A stretch of 18,150 nt of DNA from RGIG5612 sp017511185 (GCA_017511185.1 JAFWLF010000059.1:1-18150), one strand, 5' to 3'. Positions 6,247-14,437 are shown, counted from the stretch's first letter. Numbers and translations: made by a program. Notes: generated by a model not told the origin, from the letters alone.

Positions 6247-7569
6247 TTATAAAAACGGATTATTGTGATCGATGATCTCTACGCCGCGATATCCCCGGCA
6301 GCGTTTGCCTTTTCCCCGATAAATGTTATTATCAGGTGTCAGGTGATAAGTCCCTGAATATTGAGAAAGATAGTTGGCAAAACTCTTCATGGACAGCGCG
6401 TTCTCCGCATTGTCTTCGCACCATTCCTTGTACGCCGCGTACAGATCGCTGGTAGCCGCCTTACTGTCCTCATGGAAAGTGAGATATCCTTCGGAAGTCA
6501 GGAACTCCGGAATGTTGTTGGCATCCTTTACAATGGCGGCAATATTCTCCTTTGATCGTTCGCTGATAGTGAAGCGATAGTCATTTGCAATAAGCCGCTG
6601 CAGGCCTTCCAGACACCACAGGAGAATGCCCTCTTTTTCAGCAGCCAGCTTGTCCATCAGGTAGGGGTCATCGACACGATCCACCGGTTTATCCTTCGTC
6701 GTGATCACGATCTGTCGGCGAAAGAATCCGTCAGATCGGTCGTGGAGTGCGGTGAGAGCACCATTCCCGAAACAAAGAAACCGGACATAAAGGAGTGTCT
6801 GATAGCTTTGCTCATGCTTTCTTTCTACATCCATCTGACATTCGGAAGTGACGATCGATTTGATATAGTTCGTTTTGGTCAGTGCGCTCATATCCATATC
6901 GTCATCCACCATAAGAAGCCGGTCTTCCAGATCCGCCCGGGCAAAGTCATTTTTTTCGACCTTCTGGATACTGGTGGTATTCATATTGATTCCAAGAAGA
7001 GATCTCATGACAAGGCCAATGCGGGACTTGCCTTCACCGCCTTTACCGATCAGCATCAGCATCTTCTGTGCTTTGGTAGTCGGGATCAGGCAGTACCCCA
7101 TATATTCCTGCAGTGTCAGAATATCTTCCGGTATCAGAAGTTCCGAAAGGAATCTCAGCCAGACACCCGGCATGTCTGCATCCGGATTGTAATCGACCGT
7201 CAGCCGGTTGCGGCAATATTCTTTATCCCTTCTGAAACGGCCATCCAGATACCAGGTGCCGTTTGCCACATGGATCCGGTCATAGTGCAGCGGGATGTCC
7301 TCCGAATAAGCCATGAGTTTGATCGTTTTCAGCAGGTCATCCACTTTCCTGGCCACGCTGCTTTCCTTCCATTCACTGATATCATCAAAGATGATCTGCT
7401 TTAGGCTGCCTTCATCAGGTACGAGACCGTCCACTGTAAAGAACCTTCCGTGAATGCATTTCATGGGATGTGCCGACAGAAAACTGCAGGAATAAATCAA
7501 TTCATTAATCTGCCTGTCCTTCGTGACCCATGCCGGCGCATCAGCCGGCAATACGTTCGTTCTCGCCAT
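6247..7569 (-). CDS. SF3 helicase of the phage/plasmid P4-type replication family
   Basis: 440 residues. The central-to-C-terminal part is a superfamily 3 helicase: Walker A GKGGEGKS (175-182), Walker B LLMVDDDM (218-225), sensor FLCFGNG (264-270) and arginine finger DGFFRR (280-285). The region before it (about 60-160) resembles the D5_N domain preceding such helicases. A winged-helix-like tail follows (about 370-440). It should unwind DNA at the element origin. It lacks the N-terminal primase domain of P4 alpha; the adjacent gene supplies a separate zinc-finger module instead. GGGGG lies about 10 bases before the ATG, inside the end of that gene, with which it overlaps by 29 bases, so the two are coupled. 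Confidence 0.88.
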   Translation of the reverse strand: MARTNVLPADAPAWVTKDRQINELIYSCSFLSAHPMKCIHGRFFTVDGLVPDEGSLKQIIFDDISEWKESSVARKVDDLLKTIKLMAYSEDIPLHYDRIHVANGTWYLDGRFRRDKEYCRNRLTVDYNPDADMPGVWLRFLSELLIPEDILTLQEYMGYCLIPTTKAQKMLMLIGKGGEGKSRIGLVMRSLLGINMNTTSIQKVEKNDFARADLEDRLLMVDDDMDMSALTKTNYIKSIVTSECQMDVERKHEQSYQTLLYVRFLCFGNGALTALHDRSDGFFRRQIVITTKDKPVDRVDDPYLMDKLAAEKEGILLWCLEGLQRLIANDYRFTISERSKENIAAIVKDANNIPEFLTSEGYLTFHEDSKAATSDLYAAYKEWCEDNAENALSMKSFANYLSQYSGTYHLTPDNNIYRGKGKRCRGYRGVEIIDHNNPFL

Positions 7570-8176
7570 ACTCTGTTATCCCCCTTTCCTTTGCGCAGTC
7601 ACGGCGAACCTTTTCCTCCAGTCCGCCGATCATTCCGTCATTCATTAGAGCCTTCACTGTCGTTGCCCTCAGCTCCAGATCACCGACTGTCAGGATGTCC
7701 GCCAGATATTCGATGTAGTCGAGCATCTGGCAGGCTTCCACAAACCGGTCATCATAGTCTTCATCCATGCTTTTGGGCGCATACCTTACCTTCCAGTCCT
7801 CCAGAAGATGCAGATAATCACAAAGCACCCGCTGACAGTAGCGTTCGTCATCCCGGAACGCCCTGATCATCGGGTGCTTTGGTTTTGCAAGTGCTGCTGC
7901 GGACGGAGGCTTATCAGGATCGATCCCAAAGTCCGCCGCCAGCTTCTTTGCCGCTTCATAGGGCCTGAGATCAAAGAGTCTCGCCACCAGGTCAACCACA
8001 TCTCCCGTAGCACCACAACCGAAGCAATAGAAGTAATCTTTATTCAGCTTCATGCTGGGATGACGGTCATCGTGGAATGGACACTTTGTCATTCCGTGGT
8101 GATTTACCTGTAAGCCGTACATCTTCGCCGCGGCAGGTACGCTCACACTCGCCTTTACAGTTTCAAATAAGTTCAT
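7541..8176 (-). CDS. CHC2 zinc-finger primase-like protein lacking TOPRIM
   Basis: 211 residues. The first 90 residues are the DnaG-type zinc-binding domain: TKCPFHDDRHPSM with Cys32 and His35, then YFYCFGCGATGDVVDLV with Cys51 and Cys54. The remaining 120 residues are helical and acidic, and I see no TOPRIM catalytic motifs (no EGxxD or DxD), so it is not a complete primase. AAGGAGG lies 9 bases before the ATG. It heads the minus-strand block with the helicase. Known split systems place the recognition finger on a separate chain; here the catalytic part may come from the host DnaG or the protein may only load or recognise DNA. Both are inference. Confidence 0.85.
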   Translation of the reverse strand: MNLFETVKASVSVPAAAKMYGLQVNHHGMTKCPFHDDRHPSMKLNKDYFYCFGCGATGDVVDLVARLFDLRPYEAAKKLAADFGIDPDKPPSAAALAKPKHPMIRAFRDDERYCQRVLCDYLHLLEDWKVRYAPKSMDEDYDDRFVEACQMLDYIEYLADILTVGDLELRATTVKALMNDGMIGGLEEKVRRDCAKERGITEYGENERIAG

Positions 8177-8516
8177 ATACTGGTTCCTCCTTTAAATTTA
8201 GATTTGGATTTCTCATCCTGATGTCTTATACGGAGGAAAATGCCGAAGATTGAAAAATTGGGCGTTATTGGGATTGGCAGGATAGGGGAAGGAAGAAAAT
8301 TGCAAAAACGCAATCCATTGTCCGCTTTTTGGGACAGATGACTGGATATACTAGATCTAAGCTTGGACGTGTTTGTCAGTCGGGAATGGTTTTGAATTTG
8401 TGGTTTAAAGGGATATATTTTGATAAATCGCAAATGTTAACCCCTTTAACTTGATTTTATCGCAGTCAAAAAGTATAATGGCATTGATGGATTGACACAT
8501 GGAAAGGAGAACTTTC
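8177..8516. promoter_or_regulatory. Divergent intergenic region with the ATPase promoter
   Basis: This 340-base gap separates the minus-strand primase from the plus-strand ATPase. A strong promoter, TTGATT (8451-8456), 17 bases, TATAAT (8474-8479), drives the ATPase operon. Just upstream the dyad TTAAAGGG/CCCTTTAA (8405-8412 with 8442-8449) may be an operator. AGGAG precedes the ATG at 8517. No convincing promoter for the replication genes was found, and a minus-strand ORF covering most of the gap looks non-coding. Confidence 0.7.
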
Positions 8517-9743
8517 ATGAGACTATATAAAAGAGAGAATTACCTGAAGAAAATACGTGGTTTTTACCATGATACCGATATAATCAAGGTGATCACCGGT
8601 GTTCGTCGATGTGGCAAGTCCTGCCTTATGGAAACGATAGCAGGGGAGCTCACAGAAGCTGGAATCGCCTCCGAAAACATCATTTACCTGAATCTGGACA
8701 AACGAGGATACCGCAATATTAAAACAACAGATCAGCTGGATGCACTCATTGAGGAAAAATCTATTGCAGCAGGGCCAAAGTATCTGTTCATTGACGAGGT
8801 TCAAAATGTCAAAGATTTTGAAGAAGTGATCAATGGTTTTAGAGAAGAAGATGAATACAGTATTTTTATCACCGGTTCTAATTCTTATCTTCTCAGTGGA
8901 GAGCTCGCCACAAAACTGACCGGCCGCTATCTTGAATTCGAACTGTATACGTTGAGCTTTGAAGAATACCTTGGGATGAAGGAGTTTCTTGGAAAAACAA
9001 TACAGAGTGACCTGACCGCCGAATTTGATAACTATATATCTGAAGGAGGTTTCCCGAAGGCATTACAATATGAAGGAGCTGATAAACGTGCCTATATCCA
9101 GGGTGTTATCAATGAGATTTTTAAGAAAGACATAAAGAAGAGAGTAAAGATCCGCAAAGTATCTGTCTTCGAAACTGTACAGAGATATATTATCAACAAC
9201 TACGGCGCTACCATGAGTCTGACAAACATTCTGGAAGAGCTGCATAAAAATGGATGTCCAATCAAAAGAGAAACCTTACATCGATATATAAGAATCCTGG
9301 AAGAGGCCAAGATTATCTATCCATGTTATCGTTTTGATCTGAAATCCAAAAAATCCATATCCGGCGAGCAGAAGTATTATCTTGCAGATTTGGGATTCTA
9401 TTTCGCCTTTAACACGGATAAACGTATCAACTACGGTCCTGCTTTAGAGAACATCGTTTACACCTACGCCAGATCAAAAGGTTATGATGTCAGTGTCGGC
9501 CGGATCGGAAAACTGGAATGTGACTTCATACTGGGTCAAAATAATATGGATTATGCCTATGTGCAAGTAGCTATGACGATAATGAACAGCCTCGATACGG
9601 AAGAACGCGAGTATCGTCCGCTTGAAAGCATCCGCGATAATTATCCCAAATATCTGCTGACAAGGAACGATCTCATTCAACACAGGAGCGGCATAAAGCA
9701 TTACAACATCGCTCCGTTTATGAAAGACAATCGGTTATTCTGA
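8517..9743 (+). CDS. AAA-type ATPase with DUF4143 domain
   Basis: 408 residues. An N-terminal P-loop ATPase has Walker A GVRRCGKS (28-35), Walker B KYLFIDEVQN (88-97) and the family block FITGSNSYLLSGELATKLTGRY. A middle winged-helix-like part (about 220-285) and the C-terminal DUF4143 nuclease-like region (YYLADLGFYFAFN, then ECDFIL) follow. The second ATG (8517) was chosen because AGGAG sits at the right distance from it and not from 8499. Such ATPases are very common in gut Firmicutes and Bacteroidetes and are often isolated genes of unknown role; some are thought to act as archaeal-type ATPase/nuclease modules. It could be cargo rather than element maintenance. The next gene follows after 34 bases. 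Confidence 0.88.
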   Translation: MRLYKRENYLKKIRGFYHDTDIIKVITGVRRCGKSCLMETIAGELTEAGIASENIIYLNLDKRGYRNIKTTDQLDALIEEKSIAAGPKYLFIDEVQNVKDFEEVINGFREEDEYSIFITGSNSYLLSGELATKLTGRYLEFELYTLSFEEYLGMKEFLGKTIQSDLTAEFDNYISEGGFPKALQYEGADKRAYIQGVINEIFKKDIKKRVKIRKVSVFETVQRYIINNYGATMSLTNILEELHKNGCPIKRETLHRYIRILEEAKIIYPCYRFDLKSKKSISGEQKYYLADLGFYFAFNTDKRINYGPALENIVYTYARSKGYDVSVGRIGKLECDFILGQNNMDYAYVQVAMTIMNSLDTEEREYRPLESIRDNYPKYLLTRNDLIQHRSGIKHYNIAPFMKDNRLF

Positions 9744-9777
9744 AATAAACAGCACCACATAAGGAGGGGAATGCTCT

Positions 9778-10611
9778 ATGACCAGGACCTGGCTCCCCAG
9801 TGATACACGACAGCGTATCCAGGATTTGATAAAAGACAGCAGCATTACGCAGGCCGAGCTTGCCGGGATCATCGGCCTTTCTGAAAGTGCGCTCAGCCGG
9901 TACCTGAAGGGGCAGACAGAAATGCTTGGCGACGGGTACATCATCAAAATCGCAAAGTATTTCAATGTCTCCACGGACTTTATTCTCGGAGAAACAAATA
10001 TTCCGGATCGGAAAAATTACGACATTGAAGAGCTGGGACTGTCGGCCGAATCAGCGAAACTACTTTATACCGGCAAGATCGATGCCCGCATCCTGAACCT
10101 GCTTCTCGAAAACCCGCGCTTCCCACAGCTGGCTGCTTTGCTCGCCCGTTACCAGAACGAAATTGTAAAATCCGGAATTGCCGCCATGAACCAGCAGCTC
10201 TCTTTCCTGAGTTCTTTGCTTTTGGATCAGGCGGATAATAATCCCGATAGTGCTGAGTCCGCCAGACAGGCCGCGCAAGATATCAGTGCCATACGCACTC
10301 CGATAATAAATGCAGATACGACCGCCATCCAAAATGTATTTATGCTAATCGTCAGAGATATCAAAGAGCAGGGAGAAACTATCGTTACAGACAGTAAAGC
10401 AGCCTCTGCAGAAGTAATGCAGAAACTGCGAAAAGAACTATCCAAAGGGCAGGACTCTCCCGATCTCAGAAACCTGACTGCGGAAGATCTGACTGCTGCC
10501 GTCATGAAGACGATTGCTGCAACAGGTATTTCTGAGGATACTCTGCAAAGCCTTGGTTCGGCATATACAAAAGTTTTAGAAGAAATGAAGGATCTGACCC
10601 ATGACGAATGA
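9778..10611 (+). CDS. XRE-family regulator with long helical C-terminus
   Basis: 277 residues. A Cro/C1 helix-turn-helix occupies about 10-72: RQRIQDLIKDSSITQAELAG, LSESALSRYLKGQTE and YFNVSTDFILGE. The other 200 residues are mostly helical and Ala/Gln/Leu rich (AAMNQQLSFLSSLLLDQ and others) without a recognised domain, perhaps for oligomerisation or ligand sensing. AAGGAGGGG lies 9-10 bases before the ATG. The last 11 bases overlap the sigma-like gene, so the two are coupled. A repressor tied to a sigma factor suggests that the first controls expression or activity of the second (inference). Confidence 0.85.
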   Translation: MTRTWLPSDTRQRIQDLIKDSSITQAELAGIIGLSESALSRYLKGQTEMLGDGYIIKIAKYFNVSTDFILGETNIPDRKNYDIEELGLSAESAKLLYTGKIDARILNLLLENPRFPQLAALLARYQNEIVKSGIAAMNQQLSFLSSLLLDQADNNPDSAESARQAAQDISAIRTPIINADTTAIQNVFMLIVRDIKEQGETIVTDSKAASAEVMQKLRKELSKGQDSPDLRNLTAEDLTAAVMKTIAATGISEDTLQSLGSAYTKVLEEMKDLTHDE

Positions 10612-11224
10612 GCAATTATGTTCGCTCGCTCAGGAAGGAGATCATGATGCCGAAACAACCTTGATCGAAAATGTATTGCCGTCCATTCAGCTTACTGCTG
10701 CACAAATCAAAGAGCGTTATCCGGGTCTTATGCTTGAGAGGGATGATCTGATTCAGGAAGCGCTCATCGGATCCATGCGGGCAATAGAAACATTTGATCT
10801 GAAATCCGGCAATCTTTTTCAAACCTATGCTTCGGCAGTTGCGGAAAATGCAATGCTCGACTACGTCCGGAAATGCATTTCCGCTCTTCCTGCTTCCGGA
10901 AAGATTACAAGTCTGGATGCTCCGGCACCCGGCACCGAACCGGAAGATAATGTAACTTACGCAGAGATCATTCCCGATGACTTTTCAAAAAATCCTGAGC
11001 AGCTGTTCATCAAAAAAGAGACAATCACAGAAGTCAGAGATGCTCTGAAAATGATCACCGAACGCGAACGGACATATCTTCATTACCGCTACGGTTTTGT
11101 GGATGATCTACCGCATGATCAGGCAGAAACCGCGGCCCATTTTCATCTCAGTCTGAGCCGCGCAAGGAGTACGGAAAGAATCGCTCTCGAAAATGTCCGG
11201 CTGGAGCTTCCATGGTGGTATTGA
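10601..11224 (+). CDS. Sigma-70 family RNA polymerase sigma factor
   Basis: 207 residues. Region 2 is recognisable at about 45-90 (LERDDLIQEALIGSMRAIET, FDLKSGN and VAENAMLDYVRKCIS) and region 4 at about 148-205 (ITERERTYLHYRYGF followed by an HTH ending SLSRARSTERIALENV). Region 3 is shortened or absent. It could direct RNA polymerase to element or host promoters; no target promoter set could be derived. The region 4 recognition helix departs from the usual GxSxxEIA pattern (AETAAHFHLSLSRARS), so it may act atypically. It is coupled to the XRE gene upstream. After its stop the DNA becomes a non-coding run of stem-loops. Confidence 0.85.
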   Translation: MTNEQLCSLAQEGDHDAETTLIENVLPSIQLTAAQIKERYPGLMLERDDLIQEALIGSMRAIETFDLKSGNLFQTYASAVAENAMLDYVRKCISALPASGKITSLDAPAPGTEPEDNVTYAEIIPDDFSKNPEQLFIKKETITEVRDALKMITERERTYLHYRYGFVDDLPHDQAETAAHFHLSLSRARSTERIALENVRLELPWWY

Positions 11225-11267
11225 GTCGATCCGTTTTTTGATATACCTCTATTCCGCAGCCCGTGAC

Positions 11268-11585
11268 GGTACAGATTCTGTGACGATTGTCACATCGCCT
11301 GTACCTTTTCTTTGCTCAAGGGTTTCCCTCTGCGGGAGAAACCTTTCGCAAAGAAAAATACGGAAACAGATCGCATATCAAAGGGGTGCGCTCCATTTCC
11401 GTATTCGGTCTGCTTCATAAAGGTATAACACACTAGACTTTCCAAGGAAAGTCGTGTGCCAAAAGGGACGCCGTCCCCTTTGGAATCCCCTGCCACGACA
11501 CCTCCGGTTTCTTTGGATTCTTCCGGCCAAAGAAGACACTGTCTCCTCTGGACTTCACTGCCAATTAGGGGCGGATAATCCCCTA
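11268..11585. repeat. Row of seven consecutive stem-loops, no credible gene
   Basis: Perfect or near-perfect inverted repeats follow each other: GGTACAG/CTGTACC (11268-11305) enclosing TGTGAC/GTCACA; TTTTCTTTGC/GCAAAGAAAA (11306-11357) enclosing GGTTTC/GAAACC; AATACGGAAA/TTTCCGTATT (11357-11405); GACTTTCC/GGAAAGTC with a 2-base loop inside CACAC/GTGTG (11429-11458); GGGAC/GTCCC inside CCAAA/TTTGG (11459-11483); CTTTGG/CCAAAG (11511-11532); TAGGGG/CCCCTA (11566-11585). ORFs across it are short and mirror the repeats. It may be a structured RNA, a single-strand origin or remnants of small repeats. The first hairpins could also terminate the sigma operon. Confidence 0.75.
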
Positions 11586-11589
11586 CCGC

Positions 11590-11638
11590 AATGTCTGAGG
11601 ATTACACCACATAAACGTGAAAATTCTTTGATTGTCAT
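11590..11638 (-). pseudogene. 5' remnant of a MerR-family regulator gene
   Basis: After a strong AAAGGAGG and an ATG at 11638, the minus strand reads MTIKEFSRLCG, the usual first helix of Firmicutes MerR regulators. One base is then missing: a one-base correction gives CNPQTLRY, the normal continuation. After that the MerR similarity ends and the stem-loop array begins. As it stands the frame makes only 27 residues. The shift plus truncation indicates a dead gene. Its promoter (11663-11693) is intact. Confidence 0.7.
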
Positions 11639-11662
11639 ATCCGGCACCTCCTTTCTGACCAC

Positions 11663-11693
11663 GTTGTATCATGGCAGTTCACTGTAAGGTCAA
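11663..11693 (-). promoter_or_regulatory. MerR-type promoter with 19-base spacer
   Basis: On the minus strand TTGACC (11688-11693) and TACAAC (11663-11668) are separated by 19 bases containing the dyad CAGTgaACTG. An overlong spacer with a central dyad is the hallmark of promoters that MerR-family activators twist into register. It lies directly upstream of the MerR remnant. Confidence 0.65.
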
Positions 11694-11711
11694 GAGGTTT
11701 CAAAAGATTTT

Positions 11712-12671
11712 TCATGCTTCCAACCACGCATCTGCTTCCTGTCTCGAATAAAAAACCACGATTTTCTTTGTATCCGCATACAGCTCTATCAGTTGATAGA
11801 TCCTCGGAAGCTGATCCTTTGAAAAATCCAGGATAAACTGCCTGAATTCCGGATCGAATTCTTCCTCGATCCACGGCATATCTTCACGCTTCTGACCTAT
11901 CCGGGCTTCTGCGCCTTGCAGGCACTCATCCACCGGAAGATCAAAGAAGAAAACTTCCGTGCAATTTTCAAATCGCAGTGGTAGTGTCCTCTGATAATTC
12001 CCGTCGATGATCCACTCGTCTGTATTTAGAATCTCGGAGAGCTTTTCATCAAAGTCATCCCGACTGACTGTGGTCCGGTCCGAATTATGGAAGATCATAT
12101 CCAGATAGTAGAGAGGGAGACCGGTTTTATCCCGGAGCTTTCTTGAAAAGGTACTTTTCCCGGCTCCAGGGCTGCCGATAACCAGAATCCTTCGCGGCAG
12201 ATCCGCCAGGTTTTTCTTTAGCATCACAATCTCGTCGGTTCTGTATTCTTCAGTGAACCCGGCTTTCAGGAACATCGCTCTGGCAGGATTGTCGATGGCG
12301 ATATCGTCCCGTAGGACATCTACTCCGTTCTTTGCTGCAGCTTGACACAGGAGCTGCAGACCGGAAGTTCCATATCCTTTTCCCCGATATTCCGAAGCCA
12401 CGATCACATCCGCAAGCCAGATGAAGCGTTCCTCATCATAGTGATATGCAATCTCTCCGACAAATGTGTTTGTTTCCGAATTCTTCAAATACCGGTAGAA
12501 GCGCTTATTCTCATGGTGGATCAGCCAGCTCTCATACCATCTTTCCCATTCAGTCTCCGGGAAGGGTATTGTCCCGCCCCAGGCTGTGTTATAGGACATA
12601 GTAGCTTCGTCCGCCATAAACTGCTGCCGGAACCACAGATCCTGCAGCGCTGGCATGTATATAGTAATCAT
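11712..12671 (-). CDS. GNAT acetyltransferase fused to a P-loop nucleotide kinase-like domain
   Basis: 319 residues from the ATG at 12671, chosen because GGAGG is 4 bases before it; a longer frame starts at 12740 without a good site. Residues 1-155 are a GNAT fold, with the acetyl-CoA loop EYRGKGYGTSGLQLL (Arg/Gly-x-Gly-x-Gly near 96-101). Residues 160-319 are an adenylate-kinase-like domain of the FlaR/AAA_17 type, Walker A GSPGAGKS (166-173), with DEWIIDGNYQRTLPLR and a C-terminal helix. The acceptor substrate is unknown; small-molecule (for example drug) modification is possible given the neighbouring ABC-F gene, but unproven. Each half is usually a separate protein, so the single chain is notable. 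Confidence 0.85.
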   Translation of the reverse strand: MITIYMPALQDLWFRQQFMADEATMSYNTAWGGTIPFPETEWERWYESWLIHHENKRFYRYLKNSETNTFVGEIAYHYDEERFIWLADVIVASEYRGKGYGTSGLQLLCQAAAKNGVDVLRDDIAIDNPARAMFLKAGFTEEYRTDEIVMLKKNLADLPRRILVIGSPGAGKSTFSRKLRDKTGLPLYYLDMIFHNSDRTTVSRDDFDEKLSEILNTDEWIIDGNYQRTLPLRFENCTEVFFFDLPVDECLQGAEARIGQKREDMPWIEEEFDPEFRQFILDFSKDQLPRIYQLIELYADTKKIVVFYSRQEADAWLEA

Positions 12672-12781
12672 AAATCCTCCAAATAGGCCTTCGGTAATCA
12701 GCATCTCCAGAACCCTTACTTTACGTTCCGGCGTAATCACGATAGATTATAGATTCTTTGCGTTTTTCTTTTTTGCTGGTG

Positions 12782-14317
12782 TTACTGAGACGTTATAAGT
12801 CCTTCTGCTGTCATTTCATAGATTTTATTGCAGACTTCGGAAATATATTTTCGGTCATGGGAAACACTGATGATGGTTCCCGGAAACTGTCTCAGTATTC
12901 CTCGTACTTCCGGTCCTGACAAAGGAGAAAAATTCCTTGTGGGTTCATCCAGAATCAGAACATTTGCCTCCGTCAGGCTCATTTTCAAAAGAAACAGTTT
13001 TGCCTTCTGACCGCCGGACAGCTCCCTGACCGGATGAAACATCTCATCAGAAGTATATTTCATGGATCCCAGAAAAGTTCGGACCATGGTTATTTCATCC
13101 TTGGCCCCGGAAGAAGCCAGGTACTCGACCGGAGTCAGATCAAAGGGCAGCTCTTCTTCATAATTCTGCGGCATATAACAGGCAGACAGATCTGTTCTGC
13201 TGCAGAGTTCTTCTGCAATCTTCCGAATCAAAGTCGTTTTTCCGACACCATTCGGTCCTATGATGCAGATCCTTTCCGGCCCTTTAATCTGCAGGTTTAT
13301 GTTTTTTGCAAGGATGCTCCCGTTTGGTGACTGAAGATACGGGAGTGACAGATCCAGAACTGTCTTTCCGGCAGGCATGGATTTCTGGTTCTCAAAGCGG
13401 ATGGTAATAGCCGACTCTTTTTCCGGAATCTCTGTCATTTCAGCATGCTCCCGCTCATAGCGCCGTTCCATGGCTTTAACCGACTTCATCTTTTTCTTAA
13501 GAAGGCGCCCTCCAGCGGGATCCTGTCTGGAAATGGTCCGCAAATCATGTTCTACAGACTGCTCGATTCGCCGGAATCGTTCCATTGCCTTTTTTTCTTC
13601 ACGGCGTTCACTATATGCCATCTGTTCCTGCTTTGAAAAACTCTTTTCCCGTTCCTCCATAAACGTTCTGAAGGGCATATTGGCAACTGTTACTCTCGGA
13701 ACCGATTTACGCCGAAGCTGTTCTACCAGAATGACGCGGTTCGCTGTCCTCTCGATAAGGGTTTCATCATGAGAAATATATAGAACGCCGCCGGGAAACT
13801 TATTGATCAGTTTTTCAAGCCACTCCAGTGTCTCGATATCGATATCATTTGATGGTTCGTCCAAAAGCAGAATATCCGGGGCTGCCAGAAGAATTCCTGC
13901 CATCTGGAGCTTCACCCGCTCTCCACCGGAGAGACTGCTCATTGCCTGGGAAGAATAAAACATCTCCTCCCGAAATCCCAACTCAGAAGATATCCGGTAG
14001 TAATCAGCTGGATTTGCGTTTTGAAAAGCCTGCAGCTCAGAAAAATACTGATACACCGTTTTGTTCTTATCTTCGTCGGACAGCTCCTGGGGCAGGTACC
14101 CGAGAAGCTCCCCCTGTGTCGTCCTTGTCCCTTCCGCATCGGCATAATAATCAATCAGACTCGGATCATAAATCCATTTCAGTAAAGTCGATTTCCCGTT
14201 TCCTTCTTCACCGACCAACACAGCCTTGTCTCCCGGTTTCAGGACGAACCCAAAATCCCTGATAATCATTCTCAGATCTTTTCTGTGGGTTATAGTAAGT
14301 GCATTGATTTGTAACAA
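12782..14317 (-). CDS. ABC-F ATPase, probable ribosome-protection type
   Basis: 511 residues with two ABC domains and no membrane segment. NBD1: Walker A GEEGNGKS (36-43), signature LSGGE (129-133), ILLLDEPSND. NBD2: Walker A GPNGVGKT (354-361), signature LSGGQ (433-437), LILDEPTRNFSPLSGP. The linker between (about 205-300) is basic and helical, as in ABC-F proteins that enter the ribosome E site. Antibiotic-resistance ABC-F proteins (Lsa, Vga, Msr, OptrA classes) share this plan and are often induced by drug-stalled ribosomes. The start is a TTG at 14317 within the T-run of an upstream terminator, with GAGAGG as ribosome binding site inside the terminator stem. Resistance is an inference from type and regulation; the drug class cannot be told. 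Confidence 0.88.
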   Translation of the reverse strand: MLQINALTITHRKDLRMIIRDFGFVLKPGDKAVLVGEEGNGKSTLLKWIYDPSLIDYYADAEGTRTTQGELLGYLPQELSDEDKNKTVYQYFSELQAFQNANPADYYRISSELGFREEMFYSSQAMSSLSGGERVKLQMAGILLAAPDILLLDEPSNDIDIETLEWLEKLINKFPGGVLYISHDETLIERTANRVILVEQLRRKSVPRVTVANMPFRTFMEEREKSFSKQEQMAYSERREEKKAMERFRRIEQSVEHDLRTISRQDPAGGRLLKKKMKSVKAMERRYEREHAEMTEIPEKESAITIRFENQKSMPAGKTVLDLSLPYLQSPNGSILAKNINLQIKGPERICIIGPNGVGKTTLIRKIAEELCSRTDLSACYMPQNYEEELPFDLTPVEYLASSGAKDEITMVRTFLGSMKYTSDEMFHPVRELSGGQKAKLFLLKMSLTEANVLILDEPTRNFSPLSGPEVRGILRQFPGTIISVSHDRKYISEVCNKIYEMTAEGLITSQ

Positions 14318-14370
14318 AAAAACACCTCTCTCTGACGCACATAGACTGATAAGAGTCTGCCAGAGCGAGG
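14316..14370 (-). terminator. Attenuator hairpin overlapping the ABC-F start
   Basis: Minus strand: CCTCgCTCTG (14361-14370) pairs with CAGAGaGAGG (14325-14334), and the inner AGACT/AGTCT strengthens it. Seven Ts follow (14316-14322). The 3' arm includes the GAGAGG ribosome binding site and the T-run includes the TTG start, so the hairpin can both stop transcription and hide the start. Confidence 0.78.
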
Positions 14371-14377
14371 CGATTTC

Positions 14378-14437
14378 TTAGTTCGCATAGAATTGGTTGA
14401 AAGAACCAAGTGGCCTGCGGTAAGAACACAGTGCCAT
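14378..14437 (-). CDS. Leader peptide of the ABC-F attenuator
   Basis: A 19-codon ORF, MALCSYRRPLGSFNQFYAN, begins at 14437 after the strong site AGGAAAGG (6 bases away) and ends with TAA 8 bases before the attenuator's 5' arm. This layout (promoter, short peptide, terminator, then resistance-type gene) is that of ribosome-mediated attenuation known for erm and several ABC-F genes: a drug-stalled ribosome on the peptide would prevent the terminator from forming. The RRPLG stretch is a plausible stall site. No anti-terminator pairing was worked out, so the mechanism is inferred. Confidence 0.7.
   Translation of the reverse strand: MALCSYRRPLGSFNQFYAN

Noticed and set aside
6742..7404. 220-codon plus-strand ORF opposite the helicase
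   Set aside because: Antisense of the SF3 helicase motifs; no family resemblance.
8173..8433. 86-codon minus-strand ORF in the divergent gap
   Set aside because: No binding site, low-complexity composition, and it overlaps the primase ribosome binding site region.
11290..11496. 68-codon minus-strand ORF in the stem-loop array
   Set aside because: Its sequence simply reads the inverted repeats, and it lacks a ribosome binding site.
12672..12740. Longer start for the GNAT-kinase gene at 12740
   Set aside because: The GTG lacks a binding site, whereas GGAGG is properly placed before the ATG at 12671 and the GNAT fold begins there.
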